In this document: positions 41,518 through 49,482 of the stretch, one piece after another
Position numbering within the stretch: the first letter of the stretch is position 1
Layout: the number at the start of each line of letters is the position of its first letter
Assembly (NCBI RefSeq): GCF_004521915.1
Contig: NZ_SDKD01000001.1
Location: forward strand, 1-64,000
Direction of reading: 5' to 3'
DNA length: 64,000 nucleotides
Source: Brevibacillus migulae
GTDB taxonomy: Bacteria; Bacillota; Bacilli; Brevibacillales; Brevibacillaceae
Made by a program: the position numbers and the translations under genes
Notes under the pieces: generated by a model
Database searches by the model: none
Told to the model about the DNA's origin: nothing
What the model saw: the letters and a program-made list of their open reading frames with translations, nothing else

Positions 41518-41543
41518 GCCGCTCAGCAATGGGCGGCTTTTTT
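41518..41543 (+). terminator. second tandem terminator
   Basis: Stem GCCGC/GCGGC with a 10-nt loop and six U, 30 nt before the gene at 41576. Together with 40717 and 41336 it forms a row of terminators ahead of the late genes. Confidence 0.75.
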
Positions 41544-41575
41544 ATAACAAAGATACGAAGCGGAGGAGAACGGAA

Positions 41576-42196
41576 ATGTCGGATGTATCACTCAAGATCA
41601 ACAATGCAAAAGGCGCAAATGCGGAGTTATCAGTAACGAATGCGGAATCCCAGCACGTAACGGCGATCATTTCGGGTGTTTTCGGCGTGCTGATTGACCG
41701 TCCATCGAGAGAGCTGCATGGCTGCGGTACTGGAAAACCTGTGTGCAGCGGATCAGAAACAGCTGCAAAGGTCGAAACAAAGGCGCTAGAAGCTCCAAAG
41801 GCTCCACCGATCCAGGTCCAGAAGGTTGAAACCAACATCCAGGTACCGAACACCACAGAGGTGAAGCAAAACCCTGTGATTTCCCGACCAAAGCAGCTTC
41901 CAGTGATCAACGGGGAACGGACGCTCATGCAGAACCTGGGAGAGAAAATGCGGGAGATCGGCATCGTGAACAGCGATAGACCTATGCCTTTCGAGACAAA
42001 CGGGAAGATGGTCTATCCCACACGCTATGTATGTGAATGCGGTGACGCTGGCATCCGGTTCAATGCGGAAGAGAATGAATACACCAAGTGTCGGGCGTGT
42101 AACACGAAGCTACGCCTCCGGTTTGCTACACCAGGAGGGATTGAGCAGCCGGACGAGAACGGCATGTATTTTGTAGCTGACGCTCCTTATGAGTGA
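41576..42196 (+). CDS. hypothetical phage protein with C-terminal zinc finger
   Basis: 206 residues: N-terminal strand region (SDVSLKINNAKGANAELSV), Pro/Val-rich linker, then CECGDAGIRFNAEENEYTKC-type zinc ribbon (CxC...CRAC). Unknown role. ATG behind GGAGGAGAACGG. Confidence 0.65.
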   Translation: MSDVSLKINNAKGANAELSVTNAESQHVTAIISGVFGVLIDRPSRELHGCGTGKPVCSGSETAAKVETKALEAPKAPPIQVQKVETNIQVPNTTEVKQNPVISRPKQLPVINGERTLMQNLGEKMREIGIVNSDRPMPFETNGKMVYPTRYVCECGDAGIRFNAEENEYTKCRACNTKLRLRFATPGGIEQPDENGMYFVADAPYE

Positions 42197-42219
42197 TCGG
42201 TGAACTGGAGGGAAAACGG

Positions 42220-42627
42220 ATGGATCTCACATTATTCTGCACAGCTTTCATATTGCAGTTGGTTGGTCATCGGATCGGTGATTATCTGCTGCAGACGGAT
42301 TGGCAGGCGAATAACAAAACGAAGCATAACGGTGCGTTAGTAGAGCATGTAACCGTCTATTCGATCACAATCGGATTGATCATGCTACTAGCGTTTGATT
42401 GGATCATAGCCATGTGTGTGTTCGCGCTCACGTTCCTGGAACACCTATGGATCGATACCCGCAAGCCAGTGATTGCCTGGAAGAACTTCCTGGAGAGGCG
42501 ATTAGCTGGACGAAAAGACTACGATATCAGCACATTACCCTTTTTCGTGCTGATTGAGATCGATCAGACTTTCCATTACGTGCGGATCTTGCTGTTATCG
42601 CTGCTGATTGGTTACGGCATTGCTTAG
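42220..42627 (+). CDS. DUF3307-like membrane protein
   Basis: 135 residues with three to four hydrophobic segments; GHRIGDYLLQTDWQANNK is the DUF3307 hallmark. Integral membrane protein of unknown function, common in bacteria and phages. ATG at 42220 behind GGAGGGAAAACGG. Confidence 0.78.
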   Translation: MDLTLFCTAFILQLVGHRIGDYLLQTDWQANNKTKHNGALVEHVTVYSITIGLIMLLAFDWIIAMCVFALTFLEHLWIDTRKPVIAWKNFLERRLAGRKDYDISTLPFFVLIEIDQTFHYVRILLLSLLIGYGIA

Positions 42628-42640
42628 GAAGGTGAAGGCA

Positions 42641-42796
42641 ATGATCAAGTTCCTACCGAGTATATGGAAACGGATCACTTGCAAGCATGACTGGATATTG
42701 AAGCATCGATATATGATCGACGCTGGACTGAATCAATTGCGCTTTTACGAATGCGTCAAATGCGGCAAGAAAGAAAGAAAAACAGATTGGTATTGA
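42641..42796 (+). CDS. small zinc-ribbon-like protein
   Basis: 51 residues with C.H..I.K....FYECVKCGKKE: a CxH and a CxxC that can hold zinc. Unknown. GGAAGGTG precedes the ATG. Confidence 0.65.
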   Translation: MIKFLPSIWKRITCKHDWILKHRYMIDAGLNQLRFYECVKCGKKERKTDWY

Positions 42797-42810
42797 ACGG
42801 AGGAAATCGG

Positions 42811-43263
42811 ATGGGCATTTACGTATGGAAGCCAGGAGTGAATCAGAAGGATGCAATCGAGGCTCTGGATCGTCTGAGTGAGAAGAGTATGCCAGATCCA
42901 TCGGAACACGATGACTACCATCGCGATATAGCTATCGTTCGACAGGCGCTTGCGGATCGTGCGAAAGAGAAGGATGGAGCGTATTGGGAGCGCAATATGA
43001 TCGCTCTGCTGTTGTCTAATATCATCAACTATCACACTCCACACTATGGAATTTGCGGGTGGTATCCACATCAAGGAGAGGGATTTGAAGGGTGGAGCCG
43101 CGTTCTTAGCCTGGATAATGGTAAAATCACATTCCATGTACCGGACGACTTCGACTTGGGAGATCTGCCGCAGATTGAGCCGAATTGGGATGGTCACACA
43201 ACGGAAGAGAAATGGAAGTATGTCATGCATCTATGCGGCTGCAAGGATGCTGAGCCGACATGA
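42811..43263 (+). CDS. hypothetical phage protein
   Basis: 150 residues; segments HTPHYGICGWYPHQGEGFEGW and HVPDDFDLGDLPQ are distinctive but I cannot place them. ATG behind ACGGAGG; overlaps the next gene by 4 nt. Confidence 0.65.
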   Translation: MGIYVWKPGVNQKDAIEALDRLSEKSMPDPSEHDDYHRDIAIVRQALADRAKEKDGAYWERNMIALLLSNIINYHTPHYGICGWYPHQGEGFEGWSRVLSLDNGKITFHVPDDFDLGDLPQIEPNWDGHTTEEKWKYVMHLCGCKDAEPT

Positions 43264-43529
43264 TCCTGTTCAGTATTGGCGTATTCATCGGGGCGGCAGC
43301 CGTATGGCTGATCACGCTCCTTTATTTTTGGACAGAAGAACGGTTTGGATTTCGGCCTCACGCCTTAGAATGGAACGGTTCATTTCGAGATATTAACGGC
43401 ACGATACAAGTTTCGTATCAATGCCGCGTCTGCAGGGAAATCATCACGTTACGTTATCCGACAGACTTTCAACACATGATGGATGAAATGCCAACAGTAA
43501 GAGGATGTAAAAGTAAAGGGGAGGGGTAA
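43260..43529 (+). CDS. membrane-anchored small protein with CxxC
   Basis: 89 residues: one N-terminal transmembrane helix (LFSIGVFIGAAAVWLITLLY) and a soluble part with CRVC. Unknown. ATGA overlap with the gene before. Confidence 0.65.
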   Translation: MILFSIGVFIGAAAVWLITLLYFWTEERFGFRPHALEWNGSFRDINGTIQVSYQCRVCREIITLRYPTDFQHMMDEMPTVRGCKSKGEG

Positions 43530-43531
43530 GT

Positions 43532-44386
43532 ATGGCAAGTAAATTTCCTGACGTAAAAAGACAGTATCAGATCGAGGCAGTCAATTACCTGGTTGATCGT
43601 GGATTCATCAAAGGGAAAGATGACGGTACTTTCGGAGTGGATGAACCGATTACTCGGGGTGATATGGCTGCTATTCTGTATCGGATTCTAACCAGTACAG
43701 AAGCTCCCCCACTTCCTGATCCAGAAGTGCCGGATAAACCCGATCCATCACCAATTGAAACGCCGCTTACCTGGTCACAGGTGCAAACGATCGCCAGTGA
43801 GGTATCGGTCAAAATCGATATGAATGGCGTTATCGGGTCCGGCACGCTTCTGCCAGGCGGCTACATTCTGACAGCAAGACACGTTGCGTGGGGCAATCCA
43901 TTCTCGTTCCTAACGAAGAATAATGGCAAATGGAAAGCTGAATGGGTAGCCGACCATCCGAAAGTAGACGACGAGAAAGGCGGAATGGTTGATCTCTCGT
44001 TGTATCGCATCAAAGATCCAGATCTATACGGAAAGCTTCCATACGCTGTGCGCGATAAAAACGGTCGTGTAAATGGAAATCAAGAGCTGCTATCGGTTGT
44101 ACATGGCGATGCATTCGGCAAAGTGAAGCGTGGCAAGGTAGACCGTCCATCGATTACAACGTCTATCCCTCCTATTCCGTGGATGTTTGATTGTTCCATC
44201 GACGCTAATAAGGGAGACAGCGGAGGCGGAGTATTCAACCAATTCGGTGAGCTGGTCGGCGTGATCAAGCGCGAAACAAGCGTAAATGAGCTGTTTGGAT
44301 CAACCTGGAGTCGAGTGCCTGGATGTGAAGTGATTCAGTTATCCGATCCAATCGTCAAAGAGTGGCTGGATCAATTCGTCAAATAG
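43532..44386 (+). CDS. SLH-domain trypsin-like serine protease
   Basis: 284 residues. Residues 5-52 form a single S-layer-homology domain (FPDVKRQYQIEAVNYLVDRG, FGVDEPITRGDMAAILYRI); a Pro-rich linker (55-80) leads to a chymotrypsin-fold protease with an apparently complete triad: His117 in ILTARHVAW, Asp154 in GGMVDLSLYRI, Ser230 in NKGDSGGGVF. There is no signal peptide, so it would reach the cell wall only on lysis or by an unusual route. A phage enzyme of this build is unexpected; it may process wall or surface-layer proteins or a capsid protein. Confidence 0.83.
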   Translation: MASKFPDVKRQYQIEAVNYLVDRGFIKGKDDGTFGVDEPITRGDMAAILYRILTSTEAPPLPDPEVPDKPDPSPIETPLTWSQVQTIASEVSVKIDMNGVIGSGTLLPGGYILTARHVAWGNPFSFLTKNNGKWKAEWVADHPKVDDEKGGMVDLSLYRIKDPDLYGKLPYAVRDKNGRVNGNQELLSVVHGDAFGKVKRGKVDRPSITTSIPPIPWMFDCSIDANKGDSGGGVFNQFGELVGVIKRETSVNELFGSTWSRVPGCEVIQLSDPIVKEWLDQFVK

Positions 44387-44411
44387 AACAACTGAATAGG
44401 AGGGAAACCAA

Positions 44412-45209
44412 ATGAAAACGTCAATCGACGGAATCGTAGTTGAGGGAACAGTCGAGGAAATATTTCAGCTGCTCAACCGGATGAAGCAGATCGAGAAGCA
44501 GAAGGAGAAAGTATCCGATCATGCACTGGATGCGCTGCGCTATGGAATACAAACGCGGATCATTGATGATTCGGGGAAAGTAAGAAAGCCTTGGGAGCGC
44601 CCCAGGGCTTCTTTTATTCCCTTGAGTGACGACCAGCTCGCCAAAGCCAGTGGCATAGCAAAGGCTCCTGTGATAGATGATCAAGACGCTCTATTCATGC
44701 CTGGGTTTGCCAAACGCATGCAGGATGCTAGAGAGCTAATCAATATCCAGGGAGAAAACGGCAATTGGAACTATGATCATTATATGCACGGCATCTACAA
44801 CGGGATGGAAATGATCTTGTCAACGATTGAAGGAAGAGAGCCTAATTTTCGTAGTCCTCCAGATAAGTGGATTTCTAACGGGAAAACCACATGGGATGAG
44901 CGGTTGAAAGAAGCAAATTGGCTGCTTGAGATCCAGGGGCAGGATGGCACATGGGATGAAGATCCATTCACGCTTGGAATGTACAACGGAATGGAAGCAA
45001 TTGTTGCCACTATGGAGGGAAGAGATCCTGTCTATCGGGATGAACCGAGCGAATGGGTAGGCGAGGATGAAATCGAAGAAGGGAGGAACGCACATGAGCA
45101 AGATCGAGCTAGGTTATCAACCGACGAAGGCGGAAGAAAGGCTCCTGGAAGTTCTCCTGGACCCTTCCAGCAAGACCATGACGGTTGCGGAAATATGCCA
45201 AGCGGCTGA
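44412..45209 (+). CDS. phage protein with duplicated IQGxxGxW module
   Basis: 265 residues. Two copies of a ~50-residue module, at about 105-155 and 165-215: ARELINIQGENGNWNYDHYM...YNGMEMILSTIEGREP and ANWLLEIQGQDGTWDEDPF...YNGMEAIVATMEGRDP. Function unknown. Residues near 58-68 are encoded by a terminator-like hairpin (44584), and the last 38 codons overlap the small-terminase gene in another frame, a long overlap that may reflect a shifted or lost stop. GGAGGGAAACC precedes the ATG. Confidence 0.65.
   Translation: MKTSIDGIVVEGTVEEIFQLLNRMKQIEKQKEKVSDHALDALRYGIQTRIIDDSGKVRKPWERPRASFIPLSDDQLAKASGIAKAPVIDDQDALFMPGFAKRMQDARELINIQGENGNWNYDHYMHGIYNGMEMILSTIEGREPNFRSPPDKWISNGKTTWDERLKEANWLLEIQGQDGTWDEDPFTLGMYNGMEAIVATMEGRDPVYRDEPSEWVGEDEIEEGRNAHEQDRARLSTDEGGRKAPGSSPGPFQQDHDGCGNMPSG
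44584..44615 (+). terminator. terminator-like hairpin inside a coding frame
   Basis: Stem GAAAGCCTTGGG/CCCCAGGGCTTC (small bulges) followed by TTTTATT, inside the gene at 44412. It looks like a true terminator between two former genes now joined in frame. Confidence 0.55.
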
Positions 45210-45486
45210 TCAAAGCAGGCAGGCATACTACAATGCGATGAAAAAGCCGGAGTTTGTCGCTCTATATGAGGCAAAATCATTTGAATTGGTTAAGCATTCC
45301 CTCGGCCCTGTCATTAACGCGGTTGTTCAAAAGGCGAAAGAAGGATCACACCAACATGCAAAGATCGTTTTGGCGATGGCAGGCATGTATTCGGAGCGGC
45401 ACCAGGTGAAATCAGAAGTTGACGTGCAGGGGGAAGTGGTCCATTCCGGCTCGTTGAATATCGTGCTTGGCAATGGAAATGGATGA
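45094..45486 (+). CDS. small terminase subunit-like (phBC6A51 type)
   Basis: 130 residues: N-terminal helix-turn-helix (KTMTVAEICQAADQSRQAYY) and a helical oligomerisation part (SLGPVINAVVQKAKEGSHQH). The type is common in Bacillus phages and recognises the packaging site. ATG behind GGGAGG inside the preceding gene. Its TGA abuts the stop of a convergent minus-strand gene. Confidence 0.75.
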   Translation: MSKIELGYQPTKAEERLLEVLLDPSSKTMTVAEICQAADQSRQAYYNAMKKPEFVALYEAKSFELVKHSLGPVINAVVQKAKEGSHQHAKIVLAMAGMYSERHQVKSEVDVQGEVVHSGSLNIVLGNGNG

Positions 45487-45699
45487 TTACTGTTTCGATT
45501 TACGGAACAAGAGCCTAAATGCAAAGATGATAGCAGCGATAATCAAGACGAACGGCACAAGTTTGACACCGATCATCATCAGTCCGGCACCAGATGTGAA
45601 ATCGAACAACCCGCTTGGGAACAATCCATAGTAAATCACGAACACAACAATGCCAATCAAGATGCTTCCTGCTACTTGTAGATTACTTCTCATAATCAT
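45487..45699 (-). CDS. two-helix membrane protein on the minus strand (moron-like)
   Basis: 70 residues, two hydrophobic segments (AGSILIGIVVFVIYYGLF and VPFVLIIAAIIFAFRLLF) and a basic end. It runs against the late operon between the two terminase genes, with its own AAGGAG, the placement of lysogenic-conversion genes. Possible superinfection-exclusion or envelope role; nothing proves it. Confidence 0.65.
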   Translation of the reverse strand: MIMRSNLQVAGSILIGIVVFVIYYGLFPSGLFDFTSGAGLMMIGVKLVPFVLIIAAIIFAFRLLFRKSKQ

Positions 45700-45808
45700 T
45701 CTGTCTCCTTAGTCGTATTACCAATGATTATGTCCGTTTATCCACAGGGAAGCCACTTTTTTTGTGTATAAAATTACGACAAGTATCGACAAAAAGGGAG
45801 GGGGAATA

Positions 45809-47254
45809 GTGGATGTAACATGGGTAGCACAGCCACGGCAGTCTCGCTTTCTAAATGAGGTCATGGACCCTAACGGAGCGGATGAAATCCTATATGGCGG
45901 CGCAGCAGGGGGCGGGAAAACGGATGCCTTACTGATCGCCGCCATTATTTATGCCCAAAATGGCGGTCATGTGCTGTTCCTGCGCCGCACCTATGCGCAG
46001 TTGGAAGGAAAGCCTATCCCGCGAAGCAAGCAGCTCATACCGCGCTCTATGGCGACTTACAAAGAATCGAAACGCCAATGGATTTTCTTTTCTGGCGGAT
46101 CGATCAAGTTTGGTTATCTGGAGAAGAAGGGCGACGAAGAAAACTATCAAGGTCATGAGTATGCGTTGATCGTTTACGACGAGTTGACACATTTTGACTT
46201 GTCTCAATACATCTACCTTCTCTCTCGTAACCGATCGACGGAAGCAAGATTCATCGCGTCCGGTCTGAAACCAAAGATCATCGCTGCAAGTAACCCTGGA
46301 TCACGCGGCCATGCATGGGTAAAAGGCAGATGGATCGACGGACACGAACCGGAAGTTGTATGGGAAGCTGAAATGCCGGATGAAGTGAAAGCATCGCTCG
46401 CCGCCCAGGGATTAGCAGTAGAGCCTCGGAAACGGGTGTTCATTCCCGCTAAGCTGCAGGATAACCAAAAGCTCCTGGCAGTTGACCCGGGTTATCTGGC
46501 TCGCTTGCTTGAATTGCCGGAATCACAGCAGAAGATGCTCTTGCATGGGGAATGGGACTACTTTGAGGGCATGGCGTTCCCTGAGTGGAAGCCGGATCTG
46601 CATGTATGCAAGCCATTCCGCATACCAGAAACCTGGAGACGTTTTAGAGCGGTTGACTATGGGCAAGCCGCTCCGTTCTGCTGCCTGTGGTTTGCCGTGG
46701 ACCAGGACAGCGAGATATGGGTATATCGCGAGCTGTATGGGGTCGTGCCGCATGCATCTGACCAAGCAAGCAAGATCGTTGAGCTGTCGCTGATGTTCAA
46801 TGACCTGGACGAGAAAGTACCGGAGAAGATCGATTTCACGATCTTGGACTCTGCATGCTGGGCTAAGAATCAGTTCGGGGAATCTGTAGCCGAAACGTAC
46901 ATGAATAACGGTGTGCAAGTGTGGCAAGCAGACAAGAACCGTCTCCAGGGCAAAGCCCGCGTCCATGAATGGTTGAAGCCGATCATTGGACCGGACGGAA
47001 AACTGAAATCCCGCATTCACATATTCGATACATGCAAGAACCTGATCGAGCAGCTGTCTACGTTGCCGACAGATCCGAACAATCCGGATGACGTGGATAC
47101 GGACGCTCCAGACCACGCTTACGACACGTTGCGTTATGGATTAATGTCCAGACCGCAGCCGCCTAAGCGGACGGAACCGGAAAAGACCGTCATTCAGCGT
47201 CACAAGGAACGAATCATAAAGAAAGCCAAAAACCAAACGCGTCGATGGGCGTAA
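45809..47254 (+). CDS. terL: terminase large subunit
   Basis: 481 residues: Walker A in GGAAGGGKTDALL, Walker B-like ALIVYDELTHFD, coupling motif IIAASNPGSRGHAWV, and a C-terminal RNase H-like nuclease with RFRAVDYGQAAPFC and DAPDHAYDTLRYG. It cuts and pumps DNA into the procapsid. GTG at 45809 follows AGGGAGGGGG; the frame upstream is non-coding. Confidence 0.93.
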   Translation: MDVTWVAQPRQSRFLNEVMDPNGADEILYGGAAGGGKTDALLIAAIIYAQNGGHVLFLRRTYAQLEGKPIPRSKQLIPRSMATYKESKRQWIFFSGGSIKFGYLEKKGDEENYQGHEYALIVYDELTHFDLSQYIYLLSRNRSTEARFIASGLKPKIIAASNPGSRGHAWVKGRWIDGHEPEVVWEAEMPDEVKASLAAQGLAVEPRKRVFIPAKLQDNQKLLAVDPGYLARLLELPESQQKMLLHGEWDYFEGMAFPEWKPDLHVCKPFRIPETWRRFRAVDYGQAAPFCCLWFAVDQDSEIWVYRELYGVVPHASDQASKIVELSLMFNDLDEKVPEKIDFTILDSACWAKNQFGESVAETYMNNGVQVWQADKNRLQGKARVHEWLKPIIGPDGKLKSRIHIFDTCKNLIEQLSTLPTDPNNPDDVDTDAPDHAYDTLRYGLMSRPQPPKRTEPEKTVIQRHKERIIKKAKNQTRRWA

Positions 47255-47270
47255 ATAGGAGGAAACGAGC

Positions 47271-47543
47271 ATGAACTTCGGTCAAGCATTGGAAGCATTG
47301 AAAGATGGAAAAAAGGTAGCGAGATCTGGCTGGAACGGTAAAGGTATGTGGATTGTTCTTATGCCAGCTTTGTACCTGGAAGCAGGTATGGTCAATGGTC
47401 GCACTCGCAAACACATTGGAGAAGATAAGCCTCTCGACTCACAACCATATATCGCGATGTGGACCGCAACTGGTCAATGGCAACCAGGGTGGCTTGCGTC
47501 TCAGGCAGATATGCTTGCAGAAGATTGGCAAGTTGTAGAATGA
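47271..47543 (+). CDS. tad2: DUF2829 / Tad2-family anti-Thoeris protein
   Basis: 90 residues. FGQALEALKDGKKVARSGWNG, KGMWIVLM, YIAMWTATG and GWLASQADMLAEDW are the hallmarks of DUF2829. The family member Tad2 of phage SPO1 binds and removes the cyclic ADP-ribose-type signal of Thoeris defence; relatives also bind other cyclic nucleotides. This copy therefore probably protects the phage from nucleotide-signalling defence. It sits just after terL. GGAGG precedes the ATG. Confidence 0.87.
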   Translation: MNFGQALEALKDGKKVARSGWNGKGMWIVLMPALYLEAGMVNGRTRKHIGEDKPLDSQPYIAMWTATGQWQPGWLASQADMLAEDWQVVE

Positions 47544-47980
47544 ATCCGGCACAACCGATGACAAGGGAGATCTTTGAAGGGATTCTGCGTGTCGAATTGA
47601 GTAAGGATTTTGCCAATATGAAACCTTTGCCGGAACCACCGTTAGGGAAACCTCCGGAATGGTTGCTCAAGGAAATAGAGGAGGAGAAAATGATGTCAAA
47701 CGTAGTCAAGAAATACCGAAAAAAGCCGGTTGTTATAGAAGCGGTACAGGTAACACCGCATATGCGTCAAAACTTAGGGCCGTTTCCAGAATGGGCGCTC
47801 CCACACTTGAAAGGCGGACGAACGAAGGGTATCGAAAACTCTGAATGGATAAAGGTCAATACCCTAGAAGGCGAAATGAACGTGTCCGATTACGATTACC
47901 TTATTTGTGGGGTACAAGGCGAAGTGTACCCATGCAAGCCTGATATTTTCCAGGCTACATACGAAGAAGTAGAAGAATAA
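47540..47980 (+). CDS. hypothetical phage protein with PGDYG-like domain
   Basis: 146 residues if started at the ATG that overlaps the tad2 stop (ATGA). The C-terminal ~95 residues (KKYRKKPVVIEAVQVTP, INSEWIKVNTLEGE-like and VSDYDYLICGVQGEVYPCKPDIF, in parts) form the small domain common in phages as a separate protein. A strong internal ribosome site GAGGAGGAG before the ATGs at 47690/47693 suggests that the shorter form is also, or mainly, made. Function unknown. Confidence 0.65.
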   Translation: MNPAQPMTREIFEGILRVELSKDFANMKPLPEPPLGKPPEWLLKEIEEEKMMSNVVKKYRKKPVVIEAVQVTPHMRQNLGPFPEWALPHLKGGRTKGIENSEWIKVNTLEGEMNVSDYDYLICGVQGEVYPCKPDIFQATYEEVEE

Positions 47981-47984
47981 GATC

Positions 47985-48016
47985 AAGCCTCCGTCAAATG
48001 ACAGGGGCTTTTTCTA
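47985..48016 (+). terminator. intrinsic terminator
   Basis: Stem AAGCCTCCGT/AC-AGGGGCTT and five U after the PGDYG-like gene. Confidence 0.75.
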
Positions 48017-48045
48017 TAAAAAATGTGAAAGTGGAGTGATGTGAA

Positions 48046-48357
48046 GTGAAGATTAAACAAACGCAATTGAATCGTTACGCCAAAATCAAGTACAGCGAGA
48101 TTCCTGGGACAGAAACGACAGCAGAACATCGTTCAAGGGTGGCTATGGGGTATCTGATGAAAAACGGATACGCATGTATGAACGGTCACGCGATCAATGA
48201 GATTATCAATTTGATCCGATCGCTGCGAGAATTGCGAATCGAGTACACAATGTCTGTTATTCAGCACGTTCAACAGACGAGTAACATCAGTGTAGATGGT
48301 TGTTATTACGAATTTACACTAGGTTACTTTGAAGATGATCGGGAGACGATGAAATGA
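48046..48357 (+). CDS. hypothetical phage protein
   Basis: 103 residues, helical centre (AINEIINLIRSLRELRIEYT), Tyr-rich end; unknown. GTG start behind GGAGTG; overlaps the next gene by ATGA. Confidence 0.6.
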   Translation: MKIKQTQLNRYAKIKYSEIPGTETTAEHRSRVAMGYLMKNGYACMNGHAINEIINLIRSLRELRIEYTMSVIQHVQQTSNISVDGCYYEFTLGYFEDDRETMK

Positions 48358-48500
48358 TTCAGACTATCACAGTCACGTACAATCCAATCACGCGAGAGCT
48401 GGCTATCAAAGAGAACGAATTCCGGACATTTGAAGCTATCGCTGTATTGGAAGCTGCCAAAGCGATGATCACGAATAACTGGTTAAAAGAGGAGGACTGA
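48354..48500 (+). CDS. very small hypothetical protein
   Basis: 48 residues: strands (IQTITVTYNPITRELAI) then an amphipathic helix (FEAIAVLEAAKAMITNNWLK) and an acidic end. ATGA overlap and a terminator right after the stop support it. Unknown. Confidence 0.6.
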   Translation: MIQTITVTYNPITRELAIKENEFRTFEAIAVLEAAKAMITNNWLKEED

Positions 48501-48525
48501 GCCGCTACGATTGTAGCGGTTTTTC
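48501..48525 (+). terminator. intrinsic terminator
   Basis: 7-bp perfect stem CCGCTAC/GTAGCGG, 4-nt loop, five U, one base after the stop codon. Confidence 0.88.
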
Positions 48526-48556
48526 CTATACAACCACACAAGAAGGAGGAAATTGC

Positions 48557-49216
48557 GTGAGTAAAGCGGTTTTTCAACCGAATCCATTCAAGAACCTGCC
48601 ATGCGAGACGCATAATTGCCGCAAATACGCAGAGTACCTGGTTATGGGCAAAGACACGCCTCTGAGCACAGGTCACAAGCTATGCAAGGAATGCGCCAGC
48701 AACCTGATAGCGACAGCACCAGTTGAGCTGCTGCCGGAGAAAGAACAGCCGGATATTGAGTCTCTCGTAGAAGAGAGAGTAGCAGAGAGGGTAGCAGAAA
48801 GACTCAAAGAGTTTTCTTCTGCTGCTACAGTAATAACAGGATTGGAAGCTGAGGCATTGGTAGCAAACGGAGAGGCGATCCTGGTCCCTGCCTCAGAATT
48901 AGATCCGGAATTTGTCGAACTGTCTCTTGATGCAGCTGCAGAATTAAAAGTCAATGTTGACGAACAACCTCTTGTTCCTGCACAGGAAGCAGATCAGCCG
49001 CTAATTCCGGTACAAGAAACCGTTAAAGCGGTAGAAAATGTGCTGGATGCGGTACAAAACCCGCCTGAAAAGGTACAAAATCCATCTGAAACGGAACAAG
49101 CCGCCCCTGATCGCGTACCCTGCCCATACTGCAGCGGAACATTCAAAGGCGAACGCGGTTTGAAAGCCCATATCATCCAAACACACCCTGAGAAATGGGA
49201 AGGTAATGGTGGATGA
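48557..49216 (+). CDS. phage protein with C2H2 zinc finger
   Basis: 219 residues. The N-terminal zinc site (CETHNC...LCKEC, residues 16-46) is followed by a Glu/Val/Pro-rich low-complexity middle with short repeats (VPAQEADQPLIPVQE, VQNPPEKVQNP) and, at about 188-210, a C2H2 finger CPYCSGTFKGERGLKAH...H with spacing C-x2-C-x12-H-x4-H, rare in bacteria. It could bind nucleic acid or a host protein. GTG start behind GAAGGAGG. Confidence 0.75.
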   Translation: MSKAVFQPNPFKNLPCETHNCRKYAEYLVMGKDTPLSTGHKLCKECASNLIATAPVELLPEKEQPDIESLVEERVAERVAERLKEFSSAATVITGLEAEALVANGEAILVPASELDPEFVELSLDAAAELKVNVDEQPLVPAQEADQPLIPVQETVKAVENVLDAVQNPPEKVQNPSETEQAAPDRVPCPYCSGTFKGERGLKAHIIQTHPEKWEGNGG

Positions 49217-49452
49217 GTGAAGTCATTCTCCTGCTCATTATTGTCGGATTGCTTGGATTCATCGTTTATAGCGATAACCAGCACCGAAAAGAGCGTAAAG
49301 AGCTGTATTCCCGCCTGATGGCGAGGGATCTACACGACTATTCCTTCCACAACCAGGTCACGACACCATCTGCACCAGCTCCAAAGAACTATCTCAAAGA
49401 GGCATATGATGCCCAGGCGAGAGAACGAGCGATGCAATATGTGGAGGAATAA
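49213..49452 (+). CDS. small membrane-anchored phage protein
   Basis: 79 residues: N-terminal membrane helix (VILLLIIVGLLGFIVYS) and a charged tail. Overlaps the preceding stop (ATGA). It sits just before the portal gene; holin-like size, but one helix only and no lysin beside it. Unknown. Confidence 0.65.
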   Translation: MSEVILLLIIVGLLGFIVYSDNQHRKERKELYSRLMARDLHDYSFHNQVTTPSAPAPKNYLKEAYDAQARERAMQYVEE

Positions 49453-49482
49453 CCGATCCAGCTAGGAAGGGGGTGAAAACAG

